A stretch of 64,000 nucleotides of DNA from CANMUM01 sp965263365. Lineage in GTDB: Bacteria; Pseudomonadota; Alphaproteobacteria; Rhodobacterales; Rhodobacteraceae. Below the pieces are notes generated by a model. That model worked only from the letters and a program-made list of their open reading frames with translations, did not search any database and was not told where the DNA came from. The DNA lies in contig OZ253672.1 of assembly GCA_965263365.1 (NCBI GenBank), positions 992,001 through 1,056,000 of the forward strand, read 5' to 3'. The first letter of the stretch is position 1, and each line of letters starts with the position of its first letter. Positions 34,842 to 44,126 of the stretch are shown piece by piece. The position numbers and the translations under genes are program-made.

Positions 34842-35081
34842 TTATTCTGCCTCTTCTTCTTCGTAGAGATTAATTGGCTGAGACGGCATAATTGTTGAAA
34901 TCGCGCTCTTGTAAACCAATTGCACCGCACCATCTCTGCGCAGCAGCACACTAAAGTTATCAAACCAAGTCACAACACCTTGAAGCTTAACCCCATTCAC
35001 AAGAAAAATTGTTACGGGATTTTTTGTTTTACGAAGCTCGTTAAGAAATTTTTCTTGAAGATTTGGTTGAGACGGAGCCAT
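34842..35081 (-). CDS. hfq: RNA chaperone Hfq
   Basis: A 79-aa Sm-like protein from ATG 35081 (AAGGA about 10 nt upstream); the 20-codon upstream extension is not Hfq-like. NLQEKFLNELRKTKNPVTIFLVNGVKLQGVVTWFDNFSVLLRR is Sm1 and VYKSAISTIMP is Sm2 (YKSAIST for the usual YKHAIST, a Ser replacing the His). The C-tail is short and acidic (YEEEEAE). It forms hexamers that pair small RNAs with mRNAs. Placed between trkH and hflX. Confidence 0.97.
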   Translation of the reverse strand: MAPSQPNLQEKFLNELRKTKNPVTIFLVNGVKLQGVVTWFDNFSVLLRRDGAVQLVYKSAISTIMPSQPINLYEEEEAE

Positions 35082-35179
35082 TTTAATTTTTTCCTTATTT
35101 GGTCCAATAATTTTAATTGCAAACATTGCGTGATAACACATCGCAAATTAAGTTTTAAAATTCAAGGGCAAATAGAAAA

Positions 35180-36697
35180 TTATAATTCTTGCCAAAAATT
35201 TTGGCTAAACACGACCATAAACACAAGCACTTCTAATCGACCAATTATCATGCCCAAACTCGACACAATATAGAAACCAAAATTCATTTCTTTGAGAACA
35301 ATATCATGCTCAGGGAATAAGCCTACCAAAGGGATACAGTTGGCCACAGAGGACACCGATAAAATGAGTCCTTCCTCAAACCCAGAACCAAAGAAGGTGA
35401 CTCCTAAAAACACGGTCGATAATGTCGCCATAAAGAGCATCATAAAAACGAAAGCATTCACCGCGCCATTGCGCCGCAAAGCGCGCCCGCCTCGCCCTGA
35501 AGCGGCAATCGAGCTTGGATCAGCCATACGTCCCATTTCGCGTTGAAATAGTTTGTAAAGCGCATAGACGCGAAGGAGCTTAATCCCTGAAGCTGTCGTT
35601 GCGACCCCGCCTCCTATAAATGTAAATATGAGAAAGGCCATAACAACGGCCTCCTCCGCGTACCAAAGTTCACTCTCAACCCAATACGCTGATTGAGTTC
35701 CATGGCTCAAAAGAAAGCTTAAGCCTGTAAACAGCGCGCCCCACGCGGATGAGAAAATCACCGATAAATCTGGAAAATAACCTCTTACGACCATATGGTT
35801 TACAATCATAACGACGATGAACGTACATAGAAATACCGATACGATGGTAAATCCAGCTCGAATTTCAGGATCACCAATAATTCGTTTTAGAGCCCCATTG
35901 CGGCGATGAAGTTGCCATGTCGCCCTCGATAGGGCAAGGAAAAATACTAAAAAAATCAAGGCCTCTTTGATGAAAGGAGACCCTTGGGTCATCTCACCCA
36001 TATACGGATCAATACCGCCAGTTGAAATCGTTGACAACGCATCGATGAGCGCAAATAGTGACCGCTCTCCATTTGCAAATAAAGCCACAAAAAGTACCGA
36101 TGTCACGCACATATATATCGGAAATACCCGTTCAAAACTGTGCAAAAGCCGATTGGATTCGCCGAGCGCTCCGCCAATGTCTCGGCTGCGGGTTTCGCCC
36201 GAAATTTCTGACACCAATTCAAATCCTCCCACTTGAAGTGGCTCAAAGATTGCAAAGGCAATCACAACGATCAAAAGTCCACCGATCCATGACAACAAAG
36301 CCGAGTAAAGCAAAAACGGTAAGAAAAAACTGGTGTTCAAATCAATGATTGGATTCCCTGAAGTAGTGACATTTGCCAGGACTTGATAATAAGCTTGGAT
36401 TGGCGTGGCAAACGGATAGGCTTGCAAAAATGGAGATGCAAAAATTAACGGCAAAATCAAATAAATGAGCGCGATCGAGATAAAGTGATCACTCGCCAAG
36501 CCCCGAGTCTTACGGTCAATCAATAAAGTACCAATCAATAGTGAAGCCACACCAATAATTGCAGATGAACGCAAAAAAGCTTGCTTAACAAAGTGTAATT
36601 CAAGTTGCGCGGCATAAAAAGCAGGCAGCAACATCGCGACCGCTCCTATGAGCGATATATGTATAAAAAATGGTAATTTGCGAAAACTATCGCTCAT
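35180..36697 (-). CDS. trkH: Trk-type potassium uptake protein TrkH
   Basis: A 505-aa membrane protein with the MPM-repeat pore loops of K+ transporters: ANVTTSGNPII, ALSTISTGGIDP, ATTASGIKLLR and SSVANCIPLVG. It imports K+ with TrkA as the cytoplasmic gating ring. ATG 36697 overlaps the trkA stop (TAATG), giving coupled translation. Expected as part of the alphaproteobacterial ntrX-trkA-trkH-hfq-hflX chain. Confidence 0.93.
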   Translation of the reverse strand: MSDSFRKLPFFIHISLIGAVAMLLPAFYAAQLELHFVKQAFLRSSAIIGVASLLIGTLLIDRKTRGLASDHFISIALIYLILPLIFASPFLQAYPFATPIQAYYQVLANVTTSGNPIIDLNTSFFLPFLLYSALLSWIGGLLIVVIAFAIFEPLQVGGFELVSEISGETRSRDIGGALGESNRLLHSFERVFPIYMCVTSVLFVALFANGERSLFALIDALSTISTGGIDPYMGEMTQGSPFIKEALIFLVFFLALSRATWQLHRRNGALKRIIGDPEIRAGFTIVSVFLCTFIVVMIVNHMVVRGYFPDLSVIFSSAWGALFTGLSFLLSHGTQSAYWVESELWYAEEAVVMAFLIFTFIGGGVATTASGIKLLRVYALYKLFQREMGRMADPSSIAASGRGGRALRRNGAVNAFVFMMLFMATLSTVFLGVTFFGSGFEEGLILSVSSVANCIPLVGLFPEHDIVLKEMNFGFYIVSSLGMIIGRLEVLVFMVVFSQNFWQEL

Positions 36698-38070
36698 TAG
36701 AAAAAGTCTATAGTCACTTGGAAGAGTTGTTCAACCGCTGAAATTTCTCCACGCAGTGCAAAAACAACAACCCAATCCCCATCGTCTAGGCGCGTATCTG
36801 GCGTCGGAAAAACGATATCTTCACCTTTCCTTATCGCCCCGACGATCGCACCATCAGGCCATTCTATTTCACTCAAACGCTTACCATTAAGCTGGCTCGT
36901 CGCGAGCACTTGTGCTTCCATAACTTCGGCGTCATTTTCGCCCACAATATAAACGGCATGGATTCGCCCATGACGAATATGTTGAAGGATATTCGAAATT
37001 GTAATTGTACGTGGATTAATTATGGAATCAATCGCGAGCGGATGGGCAAGATCATCTAGCGCAGTGTCATTCACCAAAGAAATCGCGTGTCTAACTCCTA
37101 AAGATTTGACGCGCGCACCCGACAGAAGGTTAATCTTGTCATCATTGGTCACACACAAAACCGTATCTGCCCGCTTAACATTAACCTCTGTTAAAAGGCG
37201 CGTATCAAGTCCGTCGCCGTGAAACACTGTCGCCTTGTCCAATGTGTCTGCAAGATACTCAGCGCGCGCACGATCATTCTCGATAACCTTTATGCGAGAA
37301 TGTCCTTCCTTTTCAAGAATTTGCGCAATTCCCAGTCCGACTTCTCCGCCGCCAATGATTACCAAATTTCGAGAGTTTTGATTGACCTTTCCGAAAATTT
37401 CATAGGCGCGCGGCTCATCATCTTGATGAACACATAAATACACTTCATCATGTTCAAACAGTTGTTCTTCTGCTTCTGGCACAAATAACTTTCCTTCGCG
37501 GCGCACACCTACAACTTTGCCTCGAAATGTCGAAAATAGTTCGGTTATTTGTTTAAGGGGCGTATGCACAAGCGGGCAATTTTCATCGATCCGAATGCCC
37601 ATAAACACCGCTTCGCCTTCTAAGAAAGTTTCGTGATCGAAAGAGGCCGAACGTTTAAATCTTCGCGCCACTGCCTTCGCAACTGCTTTTTCAGGCGAGA
37701 TGACAACATCAACGGGGAGATGATCGCGTCTATACATATCGGCATAAATTGCATTTGTATAACTTTCTGAACGCAAACGAGCGATTTTATCCGTTATGTT
37801 AAATACCGAATGCGAAATCTGGCAAACTACCATATTCACCTCATCCGAATAAGTCGCCGCAATAATCATATCCGCGTCTTTGGCACCCGCGGCCTCTAAT
37901 ACATCCGGGTAAGAGGCGAAGCCGACAACCCCTTTCATATCATATTGATCCGTGAACTGCTTAACTAGAGCTCCGTCAATATCGATGATGGTAACGTCAT
38001 TTCCTTCATCAGCTAAATAGCGCGCAATATTCTTGCCCACCATACCAGCTCCACAAACGATTATTTTCAT
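36697..38070 (-). CDS. trkA: Trk system potassium transporter TrkA
   Basis: A 457-aa protein starting at ATG 38070 with AGGATAG upstream (TTG 38073 adds one residue). There are two RCK units: KIIVCGAGMVGKNIARYLADEGNDVTIIDID and RNLVIIGGGEVGLGIAQILEKEGHSRIKVIE, each with a GxGxxG nucleotide site and followed by a TrkA-C domain. It binds NAD(H)/ATP and gates TrkH. Genes ntrX and trkH flank it on the same strand. Confidence 0.95.
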   Translation of the reverse strand: MKIIVCGAGMVGKNIARYLADEGNDVTIIDIDGALVKQFTDQYDMKGVVGFASYPDVLEAAGAKDADMIIAATYSDEVNMVVCQISHSVFNITDKIARLRSESYTNAIYADMYRRDHLPVDVVISPEKAVAKAVARRFKRSASFDHETFLEGEAVFMGIRIDENCPLVHTPLKQITELFSTFRGKVVGVRREGKLFVPEAEEQLFEHDEVYLCVHQDDEPRAYEIFGKVNQNSRNLVIIGGGEVGLGIAQILEKEGHSRIKVIENDRARAEYLADTLDKATVFHGDGLDTRLLTEVNVKRADTVLCVTNDDKINLLSGARVKSLGVRHAISLVNDTALDDLAHPLAIDSIINPRTITISNILQHIRHGRIHAVYIVGENDAEVMEAQVLATSQLNGKRLSEIEWPDGAIVGAIRKGEDIVFPTPDTRLDDGDWVVVFALRGEISAVEQLFQVTIDFF

Positions 38071-38120
38071 CAATCTATCCTTATGGCCGCGCGAAATACG
38101 GGGTCAATTTAGCCAAATAA

Positions 38121-39470
38121 TTAAGATTGTCCACCAATATCAAGCGATTTCATTTTCCGGTGCAAAGCCGAACGCTCCATTTTAATGAAATTTGCCGTTC
38201 GTGAAACATTCCCAGAGAACCGATTAATTTGCGCATTTATGTAATGCGTTTCAAAAAGTTCACGCGCTTCGCGAAGTGGCAATAGTAAGTAAGCTGGATC
38301 GAGTTCACTTTCATCAGCGGACTTCATGCGATTTCCAATTTCATCAGCACCAATCATATCAACCTCTGGGTTTAAAATCATAATACGCTCGATGTAATTT
38401 TTCAGTTCCCGCACATTTCCATTCCATGGCATTGATTGGAGAATTTGAATTGCTTCCTCCGAAAATTCAATCTGCGGAAGATTTTCTCGCTTCGCGTATT
38501 CAGCAGATAGATGTGTCACAAGTTCGGCCATATCCTCCACACGCTTTTTCAAAGGGGGAACTTCAAGCGGAGCCACAGCAAGTCGGTGAAAAAGTTCTTC
38601 TCTAAAATTACCTTCTTCAATTTCTTGAGTCAGATCGAGCTTAGTTGCACTTACAAACCGTACATCTACTGAAATCGTTTGCGAACCGCCAACGCGCACA
38701 AAACTTTGATCATTGACCAATCGCAACATCTTTCCTTGCGTTTCAATCGGCAAATCTGCGATTTCATCAAAATATAATGTGCCTCCGTTCGCACGCTCAA
38801 GTAGCCCTTGATAAATGCGTCCGCCCTCCTCATAACCAAAAACTTGGCGCTCCATATCTTCAGCATTCAAAGTTGCAGAATTTACCGAAATAAAGGGCTG
38901 ATCTGCGCGCACAGAACATTCATGTAAATGCCGTGCACAGACTTCTTTTCCAACACCCGAAGGGCCAGAAAATAAAACACGCGTTTGAGACTGCGCAAGT
39001 TTTTTAATTTGAGACTTCAATGTCCGCATAACGTTCGAACTGCCAACAAGTTGAACATTTTCTTGCGATTGCATTTTGCCTTGCCGCTTAGCACGGCGCA
39101 AATGCGATAACTCTAACGCCCTGTTCACGACCACCAAGAGCTGATCAATATTGAACGGCTTTTCGATGAAGTCAAAAGCACCCTGCTTGATCGCGGCAAC
39201 TGCTATTTCAACATTGCCGTGACCCGATATAATCACGACGGGCAAATCTGGGTGGCGGTTTTTAATATATTTAAGGATGTCGATTCCATCCATATGACTC
39301 TCTTTGAGCCAAATATCCAAAACCACGAGATCGAAACTCAATTGATCCGCTTTATCGAGCGCATCTTGAGCGTGCCCGACCTTGGTAAGATCATGTCCTT
39401 CGTCTTCCAAAATATCACCGAGTAATTCACGGATGTCTTTTTCATCATCGACAACTAAAATATTTGCCAT
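38121..39470 (-). CDS. ntrX: Nitrogen assimilation response regulator NtrX
   Basis: A 449-aa regulator with a receiver domain (VVDDEKDIRELLGDILEDEG, acceptor Asp in VLDIWLKESHMDG, IEKPF), an AAA+ domain (FSGPSGVGKE Walker A, LYFDEIADLPIETQGKMLRL Walker B) and a Fis-type HTH (FSGNVSRTANFIKMERSALHRKMKSL). The sigma-54 contact GAFTGA is replaced by GYEEGGRIYQG, as is usual for alphaproteobacterial NtrX. An AAGAGG ribosome site lies 9 bp past the ntrY stop, so it is co-transcribed with ntrY. Confidence 0.95.
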   Translation of the reverse strand: MANILVVDDEKDIRELLGDILEDEGHDLTKVGHAQDALDKADQLSFDLVVLDIWLKESHMDGIDILKYIKNRHPDLPVVIISGHGNVEIAVAAIKQGAFDFIEKPFNIDQLLVVVNRALELSHLRRAKRQGKMQSQENVQLVGSSNVMRTLKSQIKKLAQSQTRVLFSGPSGVGKEVCARHLHECSVRADQPFISVNSATLNAEDMERQVFGYEEGGRIYQGLLERANGGTLYFDEIADLPIETQGKMLRLVNDQSFVRVGGSQTISVDVRFVSATKLDLTQEIEEGNFREELFHRLAVAPLEVPPLKKRVEDMAELVTHLSAEYAKRENLPQIEFSEEAIQILQSMPWNGNVRELKNYIERIMILNPEVDMIGADEIGNRMKSADESELDPAYLLLPLREARELFETHYINAQINRFSGNVSRTANFIKMERSALHRKMKSLDIGGQS

Positions 39471-39479
39471 TTTAACCTC

Positions 39480-41711
39480 TTAACTAATTATTGGGACGTG
39501 AATAATTACACACGCCCCCTGCTCATTATTATCTCGATCACTCAATGTTATTTTTCCGTTGTGATCTTCTATAATTTTTTTAACAATTGGCAACCCAAGC
39601 CCCGTTCCCGTATCTTTTAACGTAATATAAGGCTCGAATAGCTTTGTTTTATCCGCCGGCAGTCCAATGCCGTTGTCAATAATTTTGATCTCCAGTGTTT
39701 CGGTCTGTTTTTCTGCGGATATTTTAATTTCCCCCTTCATTTTCGGATCAATTTTGGTCTGACTTTCAACGGATTCAATTGCGTTTTTAACCAAGTTCGT
39801 AAATGCTTGGCGGATTAAAGTCGCGTCTAACAAGCCTTCTGCGGATTTTATCCCTTGATATTTGATCTTTATGCCGCTCTCGTTTGAATCTTGAAGTGCG
39901 ATGACTTCTTTCATCAAATTAATCCAATCTTGACGATCTTTGCTCGCTTCAGGCATGCGCGAAAACTTAGCAAATTCATCGACAATCCGTTGAATATCTT
40001 CGGTTTGACGAACGATGACATCTGTAAGTTCTTCGAACTTTTGCTCGTCTTCGACAATTTGCTTGCCAAAGCGACGGTGTATACGTTGTGCGGAAAGTTT
40101 GATCGGCGTCAACGGGTTCTTGATCTCATGCGCAATGCGGCGCGCGACATCTCCCCAAGCGGCCATACGCTGCGCTTGCACCAAATCACTTACAACATCA
40201 AAACTAATGATCGCACCGCCTTGCCTGCGTCGATCCGCATGCGTTGCGCGCACAAAAATCGTTTCCTGATTGCCGCCGCGAATTAGGTATAACTGCTCGC
40301 TCACTGAATCCGCTTTTTCAACTTTTAATTTTGATAAAATATTCAAAAACTCAGGAGCGATTTTAGCAATTTCAAGATTTTTCTTTCTCGAATTTATGTC
40401 GAGAATTTTCTGCGCAGCGGTATTGATAAACGTGATTTTGCCATCATCGTCAACACCGATAACACCTGCGCTTACGCCTTCAAGAACACGGTTAAAACGC
40501 CGGCGCTCTTTTTCTGATTTTTGTGCTTCAACTTCAACTTCTAATTGTTTTTTTTCAACATCTTGAGCCATTTTATTAAAGCTTTTTGACAAAATGGAAA
40601 ACTCGTCACCTTCCTCTTGATAGTGCACACGCGTCGACATATCACCTGCCGAAATGCGCTCGGCCGCACGCACCAATTGCGATATGGGTTGTGTTAATCG
40701 CCGCGAAAAAACAAGGGCGGCCCAAACCGCAATTAATAAAACAAAAAGAGACGCAAAGAGGTAAATCCATCCATAATAAAATAACAAATTTTGACGCTGC
40801 TGCTCAGATTCGCGGTAAAAATTCGTTGTATCCTCGGCGCGCGCCAAAAGTTCCAATATTTCCCCATCAACTTCCCGAGTTATATATAAAAAGAATGTTT
40901 GGTTTTCGTATTCAAACGCCTTTAACATTCTAAACTCGTTCTGACTTGGGGCACTAATAATATGCATATCCACAGAAGCCGCATCAAAAAGCTGGCCTTG
41001 TGTGGGCTTATAAAAATCAAAAAGATATGAGTTTGGCCCTCTAAATATTAAATCTCCCTTATCGTCAACAATAAAGGAATGCGCGATGGCATCGTTTAAA
41101 GGCGCGACCGCGCGCCCCAATGCTGGTCGTAAATTTTGAGACTCACTTGCGGGAAGAAACCTTATTTCAAGCATGAGATTTTGATAAATTGCCAAGCCGT
41201 CAGTTTGAATCGTGTCTTGATGTTCTTGCGCGTATGTTGTTGCCGCCTCATACGAACTATCCACAACATTTCGAACCCGTCCCGAAAACCAATTTTCCAA
41301 ACCTATATTCAAAGAAATCGTCGAAAAAATAGCGACAAAAATGGTCGGAACAAGCGCCATTAAAACAAATAACGTAATTAAGCGTCTTTGCGTTGCACTG
41401 CCGGTATTTTCTCGCCTTTGAATTAACGGAATAAGCTCAAGCGCGGCTAAACTCATAAAAGCAATTGCCGTCCCAAAAATCAATAAAACTATGACCGCAA
41501 GCCATACGTTCACGCGCCCTGGATCAAAATTGTTGGCGATAAATGACGTGATTGCGATCAAACAGATGAATGCAAATCCTAAAATCCACAATAAAGTTCG
41601 TCGCCTTGAGCGCGATGCGATCTGAGCCAGAGAATCCAAAAAACGCCAACGATTCATCCAACGCGGCTTTTTTGATATAGTCGACTGTGAATTCTGTGTG
41701 TTTTTTGTCAA
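39480..41711 (-). CDS. ntrY: Nitrogen regulation sensor histidine kinase NtrY
   Basis: A 743-aa kinase from TTG 41711 (weak ribosome site). It has an N-terminal hydrophobic region with several helices, a periplasmic loop, another helix, a HAMP domain (RRLTQPISQLVRAAERISAGDMSTRV), a PAS domain (VLEGVSAGVIGVDDDGKI), HisKA (ARRIAHEIKNPLTPIKLSAQR) and an ATPase domain (NLVKNAIESV, DNGIGLP, GTGLGLPIV). It phosphorylates NtrX in response to nitrogen or redox cues. Family-typical length. Confidence 0.95.
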   Translation of the reverse strand: MTKNTQNSQSTISKKPRWMNRWRFLDSLAQIASRSRRRTLLWILGFAFICLIAITSFIANNFDPGRVNVWLAVIVLLIFGTAIAFMSLAALELIPLIQRRENTGSATQRRLITLFVLMALVPTIFVAIFSTISLNIGLENWFSGRVRNVVDSSYEAATTYAQEHQDTIQTDGLAIYQNLMLEIRFLPASESQNLRPALGRAVAPLNDAIAHSFIVDDKGDLIFRGPNSYLFDFYKPTQGQLFDAASVDMHIISAPSQNEFRMLKAFEYENQTFFLYITREVDGEILELLARAEDTTNFYRESEQQRQNLLFYYGWIYLFASLFVLLIAVWAALVFSRRLTQPISQLVRAAERISAGDMSTRVHYQEEGDEFSILSKSFNKMAQDVEKKQLEVEVEAQKSEKERRRFNRVLEGVSAGVIGVDDDGKITFINTAAQKILDINSRKKNLEIAKIAPEFLNILSKLKVEKADSVSEQLYLIRGGNQETIFVRATHADRRRQGGAIISFDVVSDLVQAQRMAAWGDVARRIAHEIKNPLTPIKLSAQRIHRRFGKQIVEDEQKFEELTDVIVRQTEDIQRIVDEFAKFSRMPEASKDRQDWINLMKEVIALQDSNESGIKIKYQGIKSAEGLLDATLIRQAFTNLVKNAIESVESQTKIDPKMKGEIKISAEKQTETLEIKIIDNGIGLPADKTKLFEPYITLKDTGTGLGLPIVKKIIEDHNGKITLSDRDNNEQGACVIIHVPIIS

Positions 41712-41733
41712 TAAACGGCTCGAAGTTGCAAAT

Positions 41734-43080
41734 CTACATCAGTTTTTTGCTCTTTGTAACCAAAATGTCAAGGTTTGCAATCTTTTTGCGCAAGGTGTTG
41801 CGATTTATATTTAAGATTTCTGCAGCTTTTATTTGATTTCCATTTGTTATTTTTAAAACGGTCGAAATTAAGGGTTTTTCCACCTGTGAAATGATATTTT
41901 GATAAAGCTCACCCCCATATTCGCCACCATTAAGCTTGATAAAGCGATGAATTCTGCGCTCGACCAATTGCGCCAAATCATCGTTATCACGTGACAACTC
42001 CTTATTTACGGAGGCATGCGCCATCGATTCACTTATAAATATATCAGTTGTAATTAAGTCATCAGTGCTCAAAGCAAGGGCTCGAGAAACCGCAAGCTCA
42101 AGTTCACCCACATTGCCTGGCCAAGCATATTCTTGAATGAATTTTAGGACTTCGGCATCAAATCTTTTGGAGCTATGCTTAGGCTCTCGCGTCAAAAAAC
42201 GATGCGCCAACTCGATGCTATCTTGATCTCTATCCACCAAATCGGGAAGTTCCAAGTTGAGCACGTTCATTCGAAAGTAAAGCGTTTCACGAAACTTCCC
42301 CTCATCCACGCACTGGCGCAAATTTCGACTAGTCGTCGATATTAAACGGAAATCATAGCGCGGATCTTCCAAAATGGTTTGAATCTGGCGCTGTTCATTC
42401 ATAAAAAATTCATCGATCGATTCTAAGACAAGTGATCCGCCATTGGCCTTTTCAAAAGCCGTAACAATTGCATCATAACTTGTTTCATTCCCGTGAAATC
42501 TTACAAACGGTTTATCTTTGCGTGCCCCATATTTATGTACAACTTCAGCAATTAGACTTTTACCAGTTCCCGCCGCACCATGGATAACGATGGGAAGATC
42601 GCTCTGAATTATCCGCGCAATCTGCTTGTAGACTTCTTGCATTATTTCAGATGTCCCAACGAGCGGTAAATCAGAGTCCACCTCTATCACAAATTGTTCA
42701 GGAGTGCTGGAAACCGCATCATTCCCTTGTGCTTTCCGGAGCGTCGTTAACATTTCACGCAAATCAAACGGCTTCGCTAAATAATCATACGCCCCCAACT
42801 CACTCGCGCGCATAGCTGTTACGACTGTATTTTGTGCGCTCATCACAACAAAGTTAAGATCCGGCCGCTTGGCTTTCATTCGTGGCAAAATTTCAAGCGC
42901 ATCACCATCGAGTAAATTCACATCTGTTAAGACAACATCCCCTTCGCCCTCTTCAAGCCATCTCCATAAGGTTGACAGCGTGGCCGTTGCCCTGACCTTT
43001 GCTCCTGCACGCGTGAGCGCTTGCGCTAAAATTGTGCGCAAATTCTTGTCGTCATCGGCTATTAGAACCATCCCCTCCAT
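41734..43080 (-). CDS. ntrC: Nitrogen regulator NtrC lacking the GAFTGA loop
   Basis: A 448-aa protein with a receiver domain (IADDDKNLRTIL, LTDVNLLDGDA, YLAKPFD), an AAA+ domain (VIHGAAGTGKSLIAEVVHKYG Walker A) and a Fis HTH (NGNQIKAAEILNINRNTLRKKI). After PFVRFHGN the usual stretch with GAFTGA is missing, and Walker B reads SLVLESIDEF rather than the standard FLDEIGD. A sigma-54 activating cycle is therefore unlikely. R. capsulatus NtrC also lacks GAFTGA and works with the housekeeping polymerase. Start ATG overlaps the ntrB stop. Confidence 0.92.
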   Translation of the reverse strand: MEGMVLIADDDKNLRTILAQALTRAGAKVRATATLSTLWRWLEEGEGDVVLTDVNLLDGDALEILPRMKAKRPDLNFVVMSAQNTVVTAMRASELGAYDYLAKPFDLREMLTTLRKAQGNDAVSSTPEQFVIEVDSDLPLVGTSEIMQEVYKQIARIIQSDLPIVIHGAAGTGKSLIAEVVHKYGARKDKPFVRFHGNETSYDAIVTAFEKANGGSLVLESIDEFFMNEQRQIQTILEDPRYDFRLISTTSRNLRQCVDEGKFRETLYFRMNVLNLELPDLVDRDQDSIELAHRFLTREPKHSSKRFDAEVLKFIQEYAWPGNVGELELAVSRALALSTDDLITTDIFISESMAHASVNKELSRDNDDLAQLVERRIHRFIKLNGGEYGGELYQNIISQVEKPLISTVLKITNGNQIKAAEILNINRNTLRKKIANLDILVTKSKKLM

Positions 43081-44126
43081 TATTCACTCCCTTCTGAAAA
43101 TACAGGTGTGTAAATACGCATCGACGTCGTATCTTTTTGTGAGGTGACTTCAATCGCAGCGCCAATATCATCAATCGTTCGTGCAACAATTGAAAGCCCA
43201 AGTCCCGTTCCTTTTGCCTTTGAGGTAAAAAAAGGCTTGAACAAATCGTCTAGAATTTCGGGTGGCACCCCTCCGCCATTATCTTGAATTAAAATCTCAA
43301 CTGGCAAAGCCCCATGATTGCGCCTTATTCCGGTTCGATATCGGGTTTGAAGCAAAATGCGCCCATTTTTCATTTGAGTCCCAAAATGCGTAGTGATCGC
43401 TTCACAAGCATTTTTTATAATATTATGGAGCGCACGCAACATTCGGTCAGAATCACAAGCTACGTCTGGTAAGCTGGGATCATAATTTTCTTCAAAGGTA
43501 ATCCCGCGCCCGTACCCCGCTAACGCCGCGCGCTTAACCTGATCCAAAATAAGGTGAATATTGACCGGCTGAATATGCACAGGTGCGGAACCCGCCATTT
43601 CTTCAAACTCGCTCACAAGTCGGTCAATACGTCGCGACTCTTCTGAAATCACTTCAAGCAGGGATTGATCATCTGCATTCACGCTATCCCACAAGAGTTG
43701 GCTCGCACCTTGGATCGAAGAAAGCGGATTTCGAATTTCATGTGCAAACATCGCAGCCATTCCTGAAGCAAGCTTTGCAACTGAACGCGTCGCATCGCTT
43801 CTTTCCAATTGAATATTGCGCCCAAGATGATAAATCCAAACGAGCTTTTGATCACCTTTGATTTGCGTGTGGATATCGCCCCTGATGACACCGTGAAATA
43901 TACTTCGAATTTCATGATCAAAAATTGTTGTATTATGTGGGCGTGTCAACGCCCCCTCAAGGGCCTGATCTTTTTCAATAAATTGCCAAATTGAGTTGCC
44001 TTGAACATGGACTTTGGAACGCCCAAGCGCCTCTTCGGCCGCAATTGAAACATCTAAAATTTCAAAGGAACCACCAACCAAAATCGCGATTAAGCGTGGA
44101 TGCGATAAAATAAGATCAGACATCAT
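43080..44126 (-). CDS. ntrB: Nitrogen regulation sensor kinase NtrB
   Basis: A 348-aa soluble kinase: PAS-like N-domain (GGSFEILDVSIAAEEALGRS), HisKA (AAMFAHEIRNPLSSIQGASQLL) and ATPase domain (IIKNACEAI, IQDNGGGVPPEIL, TSKAKGTGLGLSIVARTI). It controls NtrC phosphorylation and normally responds to PII. It overlaps dusB by 4 bp (ATGA) and ntrC by 1 bp, forming the dusB-ntrB-ntrC operon typical of alphaproteobacteria. Confidence 0.95.
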   Translation of the reverse strand: MMSDLILSHPRLIAILVGGSFEILDVSIAAEEALGRSKVHVQGNSIWQFIEKDQALEGALTRPHNTTIFDHEIRSIFHGVIRGDIHTQIKGDQKLVWIYHLGRNIQLERSDATRSVAKLASGMAAMFAHEIRNPLSSIQGASQLLWDSVNADDQSLLEVISEESRRIDRLVSEFEEMAGSAPVHIQPVNIHLILDQVKRAALAGYGRGITFEENYDPSLPDVACDSDRMLRALHNIIKNACEAITTHFGTQMKNGRILLQTRYRTGIRRNHGALPVEILIQDNGGGVPPEILDDLFKPFFTSKAKGTGLGLSIVARTIDDIGAAIEVTSQKDTTSMRIYTPVFSEGSE

